Made by a program: the position numbers and the translations under genes. A DNA stretch of 64,000 nt from Perognathus longimembris pacificus. Taxonomy: Eukaryota; Chordata; Mammalia; Rodentia; Heteromyidae. Shown here in pieces: positions 1 through 11,840 of the stretch. Location: assembly GCF_023159225.1 (NCBI RefSeq), contig NC_063166.1, positions 49,655,149-49,719,148 on the forward strand. The letters run 5' to 3'. Under the pieces are notes generated by a model. The model was not told the DNA's origin. It made no database searches and saw nothing but the letters and a program-made list of their open reading frames with translations. The number at the start of each line of letters is the position of its first letter. Positions within the stretch are counted from its first letter, which is position 1.

Positions 1-2103
1 AACAAGAAAAAACAGGACTCTACTGCCCTTCGTGTGGCTCTGCAGATCATTTAGGAACTTTAATGCCTGATGTGACATGAAGTCTGCTTGAAATAGGGGT
101 CACTTTTTCCTTGGGTTCCCTCCTATTCCCAGGCCAGGCCTTGGCTTCTGCCTTTTCCCATTGTAAACTCTTTCCAAAGTGCTCATGTTGACACTGACAG
201 AAGTGTGGAATGAAGGGAGAAGGTCAGCCTGACCCCATTCAGCAACCCAAGCCTCCTCCAAAGTTTACACAACAGGATCCTGGGTTTCTAGGTGATTGAT
301 GTAAGTAAGGGTCTGAAGGAATCTCAAGGTGCTCCTTCAGCTTCATGAAAGCAAGCAACTATCTAAAGGCCCAAAGCACTGTCTACACAAGGGACAGGGT
401 CACCGTGAGAAACCCAGCTGGGCTGGGCTCTGCTGGCAGCTGCTCTACTACCCTGCCCTGTGCATTTGAAACCAGCACACCAGGAACTTGACTTTTCTCA
501 GCTCTGTTCAGACTCCCTCAATGGTAGGGGGTGGAGGTGGTTCACACCACAGGCTTCTCCAGCAGGCAAGCCTGAGCACTGTCCATATTGTGGCCTGATG
601 GCCACCTTGGGGGTGGGAGGCAGGTTTCACCTGGGCAGAACTGGACAGTGTGTGCTCTGCCATTCCTCCTCCCCCTGCTGGGAGGGAGTGGGCAGCTGGC
701 CACTAGTCTACAGACTGAACCACAAAAACAGCATCCTCTGTTGCCCTCTGCTGCCGACTCTGGTACACTGCAGCTAGCTCAAAGGGAATTGCAAGAGGAG
801 AGGACATGATTTCTCTTCCACCTACTTTTAGGCATTGTGCATGACTTTATAGGCATAGATCTTCTAACTGGGAATGTTTTATATTGACTCAATAATCCTC
901 CCCTGGAAGTTAGAACACCATCACCCATCCTCATCAGTATCAGGGGAAGGACGTGCAGCTGTAGTTGGGGCTGATGGTGCTTTGGGAAGCTATGGCTGAG
1001 CATAAATTTTCACCCACAATGTGTGCAAGAGAAACATCCATCCTGCAGCAGAACACATTCAGGTCTGAGCACAAATCTTCACGTTGCTTCTTGAAGGCCT
1101 CACAGCCTTGTGTTTGTAAGGCAGCCGCTAGGCTGACCACCTGGGATGGGGAGAGATTTAAGTCTGGGAGTTCATGACCAGCTCAGGATAGCAAGGTCAC
1201 AATGGCCTGAGGCTGTGTGAACTTTTCCTAAAGTGGGGCGCCATGGTTCTGTCCCCACCCAACAGCAATAGCTTCTAAAAACTTAGCCTCTCCCGGCAAC
1301 TCTGCAACAGAAATTGCCAAGGATTTGATGGCGTGGACTAAACACTAGGCTTCTGTTCATACAGAGATGCTGTAGTCCTACTGTGCGCTCACTGCAGGAG
1401 TGGGGGAGGGGATCATATTCAAACAGACACAAATACCCATCCCTGGGGACTGCTTCCACTTTCTGCCAACTCCTTAGCTGTATTCTTAGGGGAAAGACAC
1501 AGCTCTTAGGCAGTGTGGCTGTGGGAAAACCATAACACAAAAGGAAAAGAGATCTTCACATCTGGGGCACTGTTCAGGACCTTCAGGAGACAGCCTTTCC
1601 CCTCCTTTCCTGCATTCTTGCGATGGTGGCTTGCATCCACATGCCTCAGTTCCTCTCAGGTGCAGATCTGTCATGGTCCAGCAGGAGGCAGTACAAAAGT
1701 GGCAAAGAAAGGGACAATGGTGGGAGATGACGAGTGTGGAAGTGGAGCCACCAGAGACAAGAAGACAGGGACAGAAATGATGCCTTCCAGGCATCGGGGA
1801 GGATTTGTCAGACTCAGCTACTTATCATCAAAGTCTTAAAGGGGTTTGTGATCATTAAAAGAACTAATCAGATTTTCAAAGGGCATCAGGACTGTAAGAA
1901 ACAGAAGGGGATTGTGCTACCTGTTTGAGGGATGTCATGTGAAGTTGGGGGCATGGCGGGAGTGAGGTGCTGTGATATTTTATCTTCCTGTAGAGGAAGC
2001 ACCAGCCTCTAAGCTTCCCATGCTGAAGCGGGATGGAGGGATGCAGAACTATCTCTCAAGTCTCCCAGGCTTTGGTAGACAAATGCTCATTGTTTATTGT
2101 TTG
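1..2103. other. Unique sequence, no gene or repeat recognised
   Basis: I see no interspersed repeat, simple repeat or credible gene here. Open frames reach only 108 codons (1513-1839, + strand). They overlap frames on the opposite strand, lack conserved motifs and have no matching splice sites, as expected by chance in DNA of this composition. Very old, decayed repeats could be missed by eye. Confidence 0.6.
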
Positions 2104-2328
2104 TTTGAGGCAGGGAGTCTTGAACTCAATACCTGGGTGCTTTCCCTTAGCTTGTTCACTGAAGGCTGAAGCTCTACCACTTGAGCTGCAGCTCTACTTC
2201 CAGCTTTTTGGTGGTAAGAGATAAAAGTCTCACCAATTTTTCTGCCCAGGTTAGCTTTGAACCTTGATCCTCAGGTAGCAGTCTTGTGCATAGGTCGGGT
2301 TGCAGACATGAGCTACCAGCATTTGGCA
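2104..2328 (-). repeat. Geo-type SINE, antisense, old copy
   Basis: Read on the minus strand it has the 7SL/B1-like head and then the tRNA-like tail. On the plus strand the diagnostic pieces are 'cttgaactcaatacctggg', 'taccacttgagctgcagct' and 'ttctgcccaggttagcttt'. Many mismatches from other copies in this window indicate an old insertion. It has a 3' simple TTG-rich edge rather than a clean poly(A). Confidence 0.85.
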
Positions 2329-5229
2329 GTAGTCTAAATCTTGTTTTTGCTTGTAGATTAAATTACCCTGTCACCATGTTTTTAAATTGTTTTTTATTTC
2401 CAACCATGGGTTAGAAACACTTGTGCCCATAGTTTTCTATCTGTCCTCAGATCATGCCACAAACAGCATATTTTAAGCTTCCATCTAAGCTTGGGCAATA
2501 GGAAGTTCTAGGAAGAACTACAGATGAGAGGGAAAAAGGAGGTAGGGTATTTCTTCCCTCCCTTCTACTCCTCACTCTTGATCGAGTCCTTGAAGGAGGC
2601 CACAGCCCCAGATCCAGCTGGGTGACCCTACCTTGCCACATTTATCACTGGGAGACCGCCTCCCCCAATTTCCTCTTTCCTTGGCTCTGCCAGCTCCTGC
2701 CTTTATGGTGTTATAGGGTCCAGAAATCGACCATCATCAGTGAAACCACTCAAATCATGATCAGGGATGAAAAGCATTTTATTGAGTCAGAAAGCACTGC
2801 CATGCCAGGACTGCATCTGAGGTCAGGATCTCAAGATGCAGCCCCAGGCACCTGTCTGCGTTGCCTTTTAAGCATTCTTAGCTGGGGTGAGGGGAGGATA
2901 CAAGCATGTGCAGTGAGGTTGTTTGTTTGTTCTAGCCAATGACTGCTCCGGAAGTGGCCTTTAAATTTAAACTTCCCGCTAAAGGTTTTCCCGCTTAGGG
3001 ATTGTACCAGAATTGGCAGGAAGCTGGAGGACGCATTACTCAAGTTAATCAGTAAAAAGCAGAAGCAGAGTTCCTGAAGCTAAACAGCTTATTAGTTAGC
3101 AGTCAAGTCTTTTCCAGAGGCAGGGGCAGAACATTCCTGGTGACGGTTACAGTTTGGTTTTATAATTATGTTAGAACAGTTGTAATCACATTTCAAAAAT
3201 CATTGAATTCTTTAATAAGCAGAGACCCTTAATTTTTAGCATGCCGGAGCATAATATATATAATCTAAATCAAATACTATATTCTAGCCTTGCTTTTCCC
3301 TCACCACAACAACAGTAGCTGTGGCATATTTCTGAGGTGCTAACCTACCTGATGCTTATTTCAACAAAGTTTAACTAGTAATTTGCTTTAAATTACTTCT
3401 GTTGGGCCACCTGTTATAGCCTATTTTCCTGATAGAGCCCACATACAATCGTGTGTGTGTGTGTGCGTGTGTGTGTGTAAAGGGGACTTTGGGAATTACT
3501 TATACAATTGAAGGCTGAATACCTCAAAACAGCTGTCTACACTCTAGAGAACCAGACAACCAGGTTGTTGTTCAGTACAAGCAGCTGGCAGCCTCAGAAC
3601 AGGGAGCAGCAAACGTGCAGCCCCCGGGATCCACGTTCTGTTCTCACGAGGAAGATCATGAGCCAGAGGGAGCCCAGAGAGTCAGCGGCTCCCCAGCTTT
3701 ACAGAGGTTGTCTTTATCCAGAACTAAGAGGGAGAAAACTCCTAAGAAAATAGTGACCATCCTTAGATTGGTTTCTGGAATCCCCAGAGTGAGCCCAGAA
3801 AACAGGACTGGAGTGCAAGGTAGCTTGTTGGAGGCGTGTTCCCCAAAACACAAATGAGAGAGGGGCCAGGGCATAGAGGCAGGAAAGGTAATGAAGATGG
3901 CAAGTTTGCAGGTGGGCATGGGAGCCCCACCATGCTGGAGAAGACTGGAAATCCCACAGAGCTCATGTGGAGGGCAGCAAGCTTGCAGTCCTGTGCATTT
4001 CTAATCTGTCCTTCTCTGAGCATGTGTATATCTTCCAGATGCAGCAGGTTTGCAGGGAAGCAGGCACCTGGGGTGGGGAAACAGAGAGGAGAGGTGAGGC
4101 CTGGGGGTGGGGCTCTCACTGGGTGCTGTGGTTGAGGGGGAACTCAGGAAGGCTGAGGAGACACAGGACAAGCAATAGTTTCTGTCATGAGTTAGATGAA
4201 TCAGTGATGGGACAAGAATGGTGTCCTCATTGTTCATTGAGACATTTGTCACTTCCACTGCCATGAGACACGGTGACCCAGCATTCTGTTCCAGGGGAAA
4301 CCACCTGTTACAAGGGGCAGGCAAATACCACCTGCCATTTCCACCCATGTCCGTGTTGGTCAACAGGCACTGGACTCATACACTGACACGTGGAATTGAA
4401 TCTCCTTTGCATAGCTACTTGATACTTTTAAAATTACATAAATTAAAAAAAAAACAAACATTTAAGCATAGGTTCTGGTTCAATTCAGAAGAAAAAGAAT
4501 GTCAGTAGGTAAGAGGATTTTCCTGGGCTCTTTTCTATTTCTAGTCTGCCTGCCCCCAACTTATCTCCAAAAGTGATAATGACATGAAGAATCCAGAGAC
4601 TGAACTTGTAAATGGCTTTATGACTAGCACTTGGAATTGGTTACTCCTGATTGGTCAGACTGGGGCCTCTGCATTCCTCTTCTGTAGTCCAGAAGTGGCC
4701 TCTAGCCCAAAACAAGACCTCTTGGTTTTGCCAAGGAGAGGTTCATTCATTCACTTCGAATGTCAGGTCATCATATATAGTATAGCAATAAAAAGAATTC
4801 TCCCTCCGGTCCTGTCCCTTACCTCACCAATAGATCATCCCTTCCCAAACAGTCATTGTTCCAAGCTTTTACTTGTATCCTCTAGAGATATGTTATGTAT
4901 ACCTAAGTATTCTTTGTGTGCGTGTGCTATATATTTCTGTATATGTATTTACATCCCCCCTTGCTTACATCTGCCCTTGCATGTTTCTCTCATTTGTTGA
5001 CTCTGTGCATGACACTTTATTACACTTAGAGGTACTTTGTTTTTGTAAATGATTTTCTAATGTTTGTAGTAATGAATCTGTAAGAAGTTTCCCCCAAAAA
5101 TGTTAAATACATCATTCTTTGAAACACTTTAATTTTGACCTCATTCATAGCTTAAACTATTTCAAAACTTTCATTTAGTTACTAAGTTTTTTTTTTTCAA
5201 TGCGACCCAGGCACCAGGCAAAATGTTGG
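2329..5229. other. Mostly unique sequence
   Basis: Apart from a short GT microsatellite near 3451 I recognise nothing. Several short overlapping frames (up to 138 codons at 4584-5000) have no motif or protein similarity I can name and look like chance frames. AT-rich stretches at 3180-3300 and 4860-5200 have no clear repeat identity. Confidence 0.5.
3451..3478. repeat. (GT)n microsatellite
   Basis: About 14 GT units with a single GC interruption; not attached to a recognisable SINE, unlike most CA/GT arrays in this window. Confidence 0.9.
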
Positions 5230-5510
5230 GTTAGATGTTGTGAATGTGAACTTTATATTCTAGTAGAAAGAAATAAACAAAGAAATGTTACAGAAATTTG
5301 AGTCACTTGCTGTGAGGATAGGGTCTGTGGGGTTTAGAGGAGATTGTCAAACAAAGCTTCAGAGAAAATAATGTTTTGTTTACCCTTTCGTGTTACCTGA
5401 GCGGGTAGCAGGAAATTTGAGAGATAAGAAAAGTAGCCACCATGGAAAGTGCCAGCAGGTGAGCACTTAAAGTGGAGGGAAAGCAAATGCAAAGGCCCAG
5501 GGGTGGGAAA
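5230..5510. repeat. Ancient L2/MIR-age repeat trace
   Basis: The order 'tattctagtagaaagaaataaacaaag ...', then a purine-rich middle, then 'agcaaatgcaaaggcccagg' resembles an old mammalian repeat whose copies read 'acattctagtgg... aataaaca ... gtgcaaaggccctgagg'. The match is from memory and heavily diverged, so family and orientation are uncertain. Confidence 0.35.
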
Positions 5511-7629
5511 AAAAAAGCACACTGCTTAGGATACAAAGGGTGTCAAGGAGTTGGAAACCTCAATGAGAGGAATGGGATATGAAATACACTGAAAGAGTAG
5601 GTAGGACTTAAAAACAAAACAATAAAACAGAAACCTCACTAGGTATTTCACACAACGACAACTTACTTAATACAGGAATTCTTTTTACACAAGAATTTTC
5701 TTTTACAGATGGCAGAGTTAAGCAGCCAAAACAGAACCAGTGACAGGGAGGGGGTGACATAACCTTTAGAGTGGAGGGGCTAAGAGAAAGGGGAGGAGGG
5801 CCAAAGTCTGGGGTCTCTGCTCAGGCCTATCAAGCACAGAAGCAGGATAACGAAGAGGACTGCCTTGTGCAGACACTGATGTAAGGGAGTACAGGGCCAT
5901 GGCTGGACTTGAAGGAGAAACAGGAAGAGGCCTATACAACTACACCCTCCTCTCTTCCATCTACCAAATTCCCACCAACACTTCCCATTGGCTACATCTG
6001 ACAGGAAGCCTTAGAACAAGGGATTCTGGGAAATGGAGTTTCTCATCCTGCAGCATGTGGGAACTAACCTGGAATGGTGCTACAGGGATCATATAGACAC
6101 CATCCTCCTTTAGCCCATACCTACATTTAACCATGACCAGATTAAGTGTTTAATAAATGCTTACTGAATTGTCATCTCAAAAAAAACCCCAAAAACTGGC
6201 AAAATGATAGTAAGGACTTTAATCATTTCACTCAGTCAGCATAATGTTCAACATTCTCAGCTCCCTTACCCAATTGTTGACTCTACAGTTCCTTTAACTA
6301 CTGTTTATGTCACTGAAGGTACAGAGCCACAAGCCCTCAGTTCTGTACTGGTAGGGGAACGGTGGAAAGATATGACATTTGTGTGGTCTGAATACTTATC
6401 TCCCTTTTAAAAGGCATGCCACACTTTCCCCGGCCACTGGAATGCAGATGGCATTCACAGGAACTCTAGCAAGGCCAAAAGAGAGGCACTGTTGCCATAG
6501 CAACCAGATGAGTATTCTGCTCATTCTACCTGGGCTCAGGTATTCTGGAGCCCAGCTCTGAAATCCAGAGCTTATTTCCTGCCCCACAAATCCAGTCCAT
6601 GCAGATAGGAGGCAAGCAGGCATTTTGCAACTGGTCATTCCTGAATGACCATTCCCTTCTGTCTCGCTCTGGGCTGGTGCTCCATTGCCAGCTCATAGCC
6701 CCATGGCTTCATATTCCTACCATGATCTCCTTTGTATTTTCAAAAAGGTTAATTCCATACATGGTAAAAAAAAATGTGAAATCTAACAAAAGTATTGCTT
6801 TTCTTATTAAGCAAACTAACCATAGTCTAGCCTGGGAAATGACATAACAATTTTCATAGTGATCTGTTAACCAATCTTTATATTTCCAATGCCCTACCAA
6901 CCTGGTCTCAGCTCTGAGGAGCATGGATTGCCTCTAGGGTCTGTCCCAGATCCCAAACCCCCCTCCTGGGCTGAGCCAGCCTCCTGCTGTGCAGACTGGC
7001 CAACAGGGATGCTTCCCATTCTCCAGAGCTTCCATGAAGTCATGTGACTCAAGCCTCTGGAGCCCCAGGTGAGAGAGGGCAAGCAAGAATGCATGCCTTT
7101 AAATTGGAGATATATGTGCAGAACAGACAGTGTGTCCCCAACTCCCCTGCTGACTCAAAAGCAACTACCATGAGCAGAGAAATACAAGCTTCCTCCTCCT
7201 GGGCAGGAGGGGCGGGTGGGGGTGGGGGGGTGGGGAGGGGACGACTCAAAATGAAGCCTCAGGCCTCTCCCAGCTAAAGATTCTAAGCCTCAGCCAATCA
7301 CCCTTTTCTCCTCTTGCCCCCACACTTCTGGCCTGTCTTCTCTCTCCCTTACAAGTGCTTCTGGGTATCCCATCTCAAATAAATTGCTCATCTCCAATCC
7401 TTGTATAAGATTATAGAGTGATCAGATCTAAACCAAGAGAGGAAGATGTGGGCTGGGGGAGGCTGAAGCTGTGGTACCCGGGCTGAGTTTGGGCGAAGTA
7501 TGAGGTGAGAGAGTGAAAGGAAGGCGAGGAAGAAGGAATACATGCGCTAAAGCTCTGAGCATGGAGGCCTGTCCCTGGGCCATTCCCATCTCTCTAGATG
7601 GCAATTGGGCTCCCCAGGATGTGTGGCTC
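5511..7629. other. Mostly unique sequence
   Basis: No gene found. A short piece near 6140-6170 ('gtttaataaatgcttactga') resembles the 3' end of MIR/L2 elements but is too short to call. A G-rich block lies at 7201-7240. A 74-nt stretch at 6993-7066 has an AG before it, a GT after it and one open frame, but this is easily chance. Confidence 0.5.
7201..7240 (+). repeat. G-rich low-complexity block
   Basis: Runs of three to seven G separated by single bases on the plus strand, a composition compatible with G-quadruplex formation. The mutually overlapping open frames across it on both strands are composition artefacts. Confidence 0.7.
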
Positions 7630-7795
7630 TGTTGACATTTGAGACTGTATCATTCTTTGTTATGGACTCTGTCCAGGCCATTGGAAGAGTCTAAAAGCAT
7701 CCCTGACCTCTACCTATGAATCCCAGTAATGTTTCTGAGTCATGTTAACCAAAATTGTCTGTGGACATTGTCAGATATTCCAGAGGTGGGCAGAT
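7630..7795 (-). mobile_element. MER5A-like hAT-Charlie DNA transposon relic
   Basis: The plus strand reads as the reverse complement of MER5A: 'attctttgttatgg', 'agcatccctgacctctacc', then 'aaccaaaattgtctgtgga' and 'cattgtcagatattcc' in the correct order and spacing. MER5A is a short non-autonomous element mobilised by hAT transposases before the placental radiation. Terminal inverted repeats are worn away, so the copy is immobile. Confidence 0.8.
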
Positions 7796-8269
7796 TAGGA
7801 ACTCTGAGGGATGAGCGCTTTCCCGAAGAGGGAGAGGTGGCTGTTCTTCCTGTTCTCCATCCTTTGTACATCCACAGACACATCCACTGCCAAGTGTGTC
7901 TCAAAGCCAGTGTCTGGACTGAATTCCAGTCCCCAGGCCTGCCCAAGTGGCCTTCAGGGGACTGGGGTGCAACAAAGAGTAGAAAGTGTTTCCAGAGACA
8001 GGATCGTCCTGAACTTCTTAACGTTGTCCAGTAGGTGGTGCCATTGCAATGCTGTACTCAGGAGAAGGGGTGGGGCTGGGGAATGTTCTGGTTTCGGGAG
8101 GAAGGTGGAGAATTTGATTTCAGGAGTTTTCCTAGGTGAGCTCTTGCCCACCTCCTCTAACCCTGGACTTCAAAGAGCTGCATTGTTTCCAGGAGAACCT
8201 GTGGGTGAAGCTGTACAGAGGGACAGCCAGGGTGGACTGTGAAGTCCTGTGAGCTGGCCCTCAGCAGCC
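7796..8269. other. Unique sequence
   Basis: No repeat recognised. A 143-codon frame (7811-8242, +) crosses it and overlaps a 101-codon frame in another register. Neither shows a domain or a signal peptide supported by context, so I do not call a gene. Confidence 0.5.
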
Positions 8270-8350
8270 TTGAGGTCTAGCACTGTCTCACTTCCTTGTC
8301 TGTAAAATAGGAGTGCTAATCACATTTAATGAAATGCATGGTAAGAGTTG
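8270..8350 (+). repeat. MIR-like ancient SINE fragment
   Basis: 'ctcacttccttgtctgtaaa' followed by 'taggagtgctaat...' fits the core and 3' half of MIR ('cctcatctgtaaaatgggg ... aat'). Highly diverged and truncated on both sides. Confidence 0.55.
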
Positions 8351-8620
8351 TACAACCCAGGTGTGCAACTGCAGCCCTCAGCTAACACGAGCCATCTTCA
8401 GGGTCAAGTTTTGAATCCTAGCACAGCACAGGAAAAAGGCATGAGGAAAATCACTGTTTCTCTTTCCAGAGTTCAACTTCTGCTTCTCAGGAATGACACT
8501 GACATCTCTGAAATCCTTCAGCTAGAAGACTCTTGCATCTATGGAGTGCAAAGTATGGATGCAAAGGTTGAGTTAAAACATGAACTTTAAGATTTATACT
8601 TATCCTTATAAAAACTCTAT

Positions 8621-8702
8621 GAGCCAGGTACTGGTGGCTCATACCTGTAATCCTAGCTACTTGGGTGGCAGAGATGGGAGGGGGGGTGCATTTTGAAGCC
8701 TC
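8621..8702 (+). repeat. Geo-type SINE, head only
   Basis: Only the 7SL-like head survives ('ggtggctcatacctgtaat', 'cctagctacttgggtggcag'). The tRNA-like tail is missing; the sequence after 8702 is AT-rich and unrelated. Confidence 0.8.
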
Positions 8703-9062
8703 TACTCTTAATTTAATTAGCTCGCTAAGTATGGTTTCTATTGAATTTATAACATCTTCCAGCTTTTGAAAAACTGAAAAGTCCCTCATCTGACCATTGT
8801 ACATTGGAGACAGTCTATAAATTACCAGAACACATACAACTCTATATCACAAGAAACAATTGATGAATGTAGCTTTTAAAAAACCAATACCAGCCATATG
8901 TCTATACTTTTTAAAACCAATGTCTCCAAATTAACAACGTTCATTTAGCATGCTAGATGGTTTTAGGGGTGAAGCTAAATTGGCTATGTTGAATTTAAGT
9001 AGAAAGATGTAGCCTTTCAGCATGGTTTCCTATTTCATTTGCTGCTAAGAATGATAAATCAG
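8703..9062. other. AT-rich unique sequence
   Basis: No repeat or gene recognised. The minus-strand frame 8487-8804 runs into the preceding SINE and is not a gene. Confidence 0.5.
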
Positions 9063-9312
9063 ACTGGTGCTGGTGACTCATGCCTGTAATCCCAGATCCT
9101 CAGGAAGCTGAGATATGAGGATCACAGTTGAAGCCAGCCTAGGAAGGAAAATCCATGACATTCTTATCAATTATCCAGCAAAAGGCCAGATGTGGAGCTG
9201 TGGCTCCAATGGTAGAGCATTAGCCTTGAGCAAGAAAGCTCAGGGACAATGACCAGGCTCTGAGTTCAAGCCCCAGTAATGATCACACATGCACGCACAC
9301 ACATACCAAAAA
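9063..9312 (+). repeat. Geo-type SINE, full length
   Basis: Head ('gactcatgcctgtaatccca'), linker ('tatccagcaaaaggccag'), tRNA-like tail ('tgtggctccaatggtagagc', 'gagttcaagcccc') and a short CA-rich terminus are all present in order, about 250 bp. Confidence 0.9.
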
Positions 9313-10330
9313 GGTGACATTTCCCACTCAGCAAACAAAAATTGCAAATCTGGCAGTGCAATGGGTCTGGGAAGAGACAGAGCTTCTAGGTGAGATACGA
9401 TTAGAAGCAGCCAAGGGTCCTTGTATCACAACTTCAGTGGCTGATGGGTGAGCAGAGATTTCAACAACTCAAGTTCTTGGTGCCACAGGACAAGAGTAGC
9501 AAAGGAAGGCTGCCATTACAACTTGATTTAATCACTTTCTAGCTTTGGCTCTGACCATCATTTGGAGCATTGGTGGGAAAAGTTGAAGAGGCTTTAGATC
9601 AGCTTAGGAAAGAGCTTTTCCTCCTTTGCAGTTTCTTCATGGGTGGACCTGTAAGCAGGTCAATGATCCATTATGGAAGCCAGCCAGACCTAGAGTGAGG
9701 TGGTAAGGAGAAAATGACCTGGAGGGAAAAGAATGAAAAGAATGCCATCCTCATTTGCTCACACATTTTTAAAAATACATTAGTCATTTCAACATTTCTA
9801 CAAAGAATTTTTCAAGAGCCTGTGTTTAAAAAGTATGCAACTTGTCTGGGTAAAATGTTCAGGGTCACTGAGTGGTCCAGTGGATTTTCACTGTTCTATT
9901 TCACTGGATCCCACTACAAGGGTGGCATGTGATCTGATGGATGCCCAATTCCTCAAGGACAGCCACAGGCTCTTGCTAAGGAGAAAGTATTTTGCACTTC
10001 AAGTGGTCAAGGCAAGGAAACCACTGTAGGCAGTCTTTCCAGGCTATTCTGTGCTGGGTTGATGAATTTAGATAAGCACATTCATGCCTAGCACGAGACA
10101 ATAAAAACAGCACATGCCAATTTCATCCATAGGACTTCTGCATTTGACAATAAGCATGCAATATCTGAAACAATTTAATGCCTCTTAGAATTTCAATATT
10201 GTACATGCGTGCTCACACTTGTGTGTATGGGGAGTACACTTTGTTTTATTATACACTTACCTGATGTGGAATTCTATGAAAATGAATTCAATTCAAAACA
10301 CCATACCAAAAACAAAACAAAACAAAAAAA
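9313..10330. other. Unique sequence
   Basis: No gene or repeat recognised. The frames 9714-9932 and 9835-10029 overlap in different registers and carry no identifiable motif. The stretch ends in an A-rich run just before the next SINE. Confidence 0.5.
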
Positions 10331-10516
10331 AAGCACCAGTGGCTCATGCCTGTAGTCCTAGCTACTCAAGAGGCTGAGATCTGAGGATTTTGAAGCCAGC
10401 CCAGGCAGGAAAGTCTATGACTCATTAACCACCAAATGCTGGAAACAGAGCTGTGTCTCAAATGGTAGAGTACAAAAGCTCAGGGACAGCACCCAGGCTC
10501 TAAGTTCAAACCCAGG
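10331..10516 (+). repeat. Geo-type SINE, near full length
   Basis: Head and tail are present in order ('ggctcatgcctgtagtccta', 'gctactcaagaggctgag', 'gagctgtgtctcaaatgg', 'taagttcaaaccc'). It joins directly to another SINE head at 10517 without an obvious duplication between them. Confidence 0.9.
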
Positions 10517-10672
10517 CACAGTGGCTCAAGACTGTAGTGCTGGATACTTGGGAAGCAGAGATCTGAACATTGTGGTTTGAGACCAGCCTCGGCATCCAAG
10601 TTCAAGAGACTCCATTTCAACCAATCACTGGGCACAGTGGTGTATGTGTGTCATGCAACTACAGGGAAGACC
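10517..10672 (+). repeat. SINE heads: Geo/B1-like fragments
   Basis: A second 7SL-like head ('acagtggctcaagactgtag', 'gagatctgaacattgtggtt') is followed near 10627 by another B1-like start ('ctgggcacagtggtgtatgt'). Neither is complete, so this is a pile-up of SINE fragments. Confidence 0.7.
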
Positions 10673-10675
10673 AAT

Positions 10676-10842
10676 GGCTGGGCATAGTGGGGTGCCCCTG
10701 TCACCCCTGTGACAAGCAGGAGGCCAGCCTGGGCACAAAGTGAGACCCTATCTGGAAAATAACGAAGGCAAAGGGCTGGAAGTATGGCTCAAGTGCCTGC
10801 TCAGGATTTGTGAGACCCTGAGTTCAATCCTCAGGAGCACCA
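10676..10842 (+). repeat. Dimeric B1 + ID-like SINE
   Basis: The first half is B1-like ('ggctgggcatagtggggtg', 'ggaggccagcctgggcacaa', 'tgagaccctatctg'). The second half from about 10773 is ID/tRNA-like ('gggctggaagtatggctcaa', 'gagttcaatcctcagga'). This is the organisation of B1-ID dimers known from several non-mouse rodents. The copy is old and has no clear poly(A). Confidence 0.65.
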
Positions 10843-10984
10843 CAGGGAAAGAGCAAGCTTTATGAAAGCCAACTACCATCTGAGAAAGATGTTGAAGAAG
10901 GAAGATTTTTACCATGGCTTGGGTGTGGGTTTGGGGGCTCAGCCACGCAAAACTGAGTCATTGGCTCAGATCAAGACTCTGCTT

Positions 10985-11240
10985 TTTTTGGGGGGGGGTG
11001 GGCTTGAACTCAGAGTCAGGGCACTGTCACAGAGCTTTTTTTTTTCCACTCAGGGCCAGCACTCTATCACTGTGAGTCACAGTGCCACTTCTGTTTTGTT
11101 TTATTTTGCTTTGTTCCTGATGATAATTGCAAATAAGAGTCTCACAGACTTTCCTGCCCAGACTGGCTTTGAACTGTGGTCCTCAGATCTCAGCCTCCTG
11201 AGTAGCTAGGATTACAGGCATGAGCCACCAGTGCCCAGCT
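10985..11240 (-). repeat. Geo-type SINE, antisense
   Basis: The plus strand shows the reverse complement of the full element: tail ('gcttgaactcagagtcaggg'), head ('ctcagcctcctgagtagcta', 'ggattacaggcatgagccac'). A G/T-rich edge at 10983-11000 marks the 3' terminus. Moderate divergence. Confidence 0.9.
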
Positions 11241-11375
11241 TCTGCCATTTTGTTTGAGAACTATATGACCGTAGGGCCATTCAGGAAGCATCAAGATCCC
11301 TTTCACTCACTTACAGTACCTATAGAAACGGGACTTCCTTTCTTGAAAAGCAGCAGTGAGGCTCTGCAGAGTGAC

Positions 11376-11590
11376 AACCATGTCAAAGCTCATGCCTATA
11401 ATCTTAGCTAGTCTGGAGGCTGAGATGGAAGACACTCATGCAGGAAAGTCCGTGAGACTACTATCTTCAATTAACCACCAAAATGCTGGAAGAACTGTGG
11501 CTTAAGTGGTAGAACATTAGCCTTGAGCAGAAAAGCTCAAGAACAGCACCCAGGCCTTAAGTCCAAGCCCTAAGACCACTATAACATAAA
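11376..11590 (+). repeat. Geo-type SINE
   Basis: Diverged head ('ctcatgcctataatcttagc', 'tctggaggctgagatgg'), linker ('aattaaccaccaaaatgct') and tail ('gtggcttaagtggtagaac') are in order, with an A-rich end. Confidence 0.85.
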
Positions 11591-11736
11591 ATAAAACATT
11601 GTGCCCCAGTCAAAACAAAAGAGCAGAACTTCTATTTTCTTTCTCAATAACTAAAGACAATTCAAATAGAGACAAACAATACTTCCTGTCATTTCAAAGT
11701 GCTGCACCAAAGTACATAATAAAAGTTTCATCTTGG

Positions 11737-11823
11737 GGCTGGGATGTAGCTCAGTGGCAAAGGGCTTGCCTAGCAAGTACAACGTCCTGGATTTGATACA
11801 GTACCAAAACAGAAAAACAGTAG
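11737..11823 (+). repeat. ID SINE with target-site duplication
   Basis: A stand-alone ID element: 'ggggctgggatgtagctcag' (A box), 'gcttgcctagcaagta' and a B-box-like 'ctggatttgatacagtacc', ending in A-rich sequence. A 17-bp target-site duplication, 'aataaaagtttcatctt' at 11720-11736 and the same with one change at 11824-11840, fixes both ends. ID elements derive from a tRNA-Ala/BC1-like RNA and use L1 machinery to move. Confidence 0.85.
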
Positions 11824-11840
11824 AATAAAAGTTTCACCTT

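Noticed and set aside
6993..7066. Second exon-like stretch: AG, 74 nt open in one frame, then GT
   Set aside because: The polypyrimidine tract is poor, the open length is short and the peptide has no distinctive character; chance is the simpler explanation.
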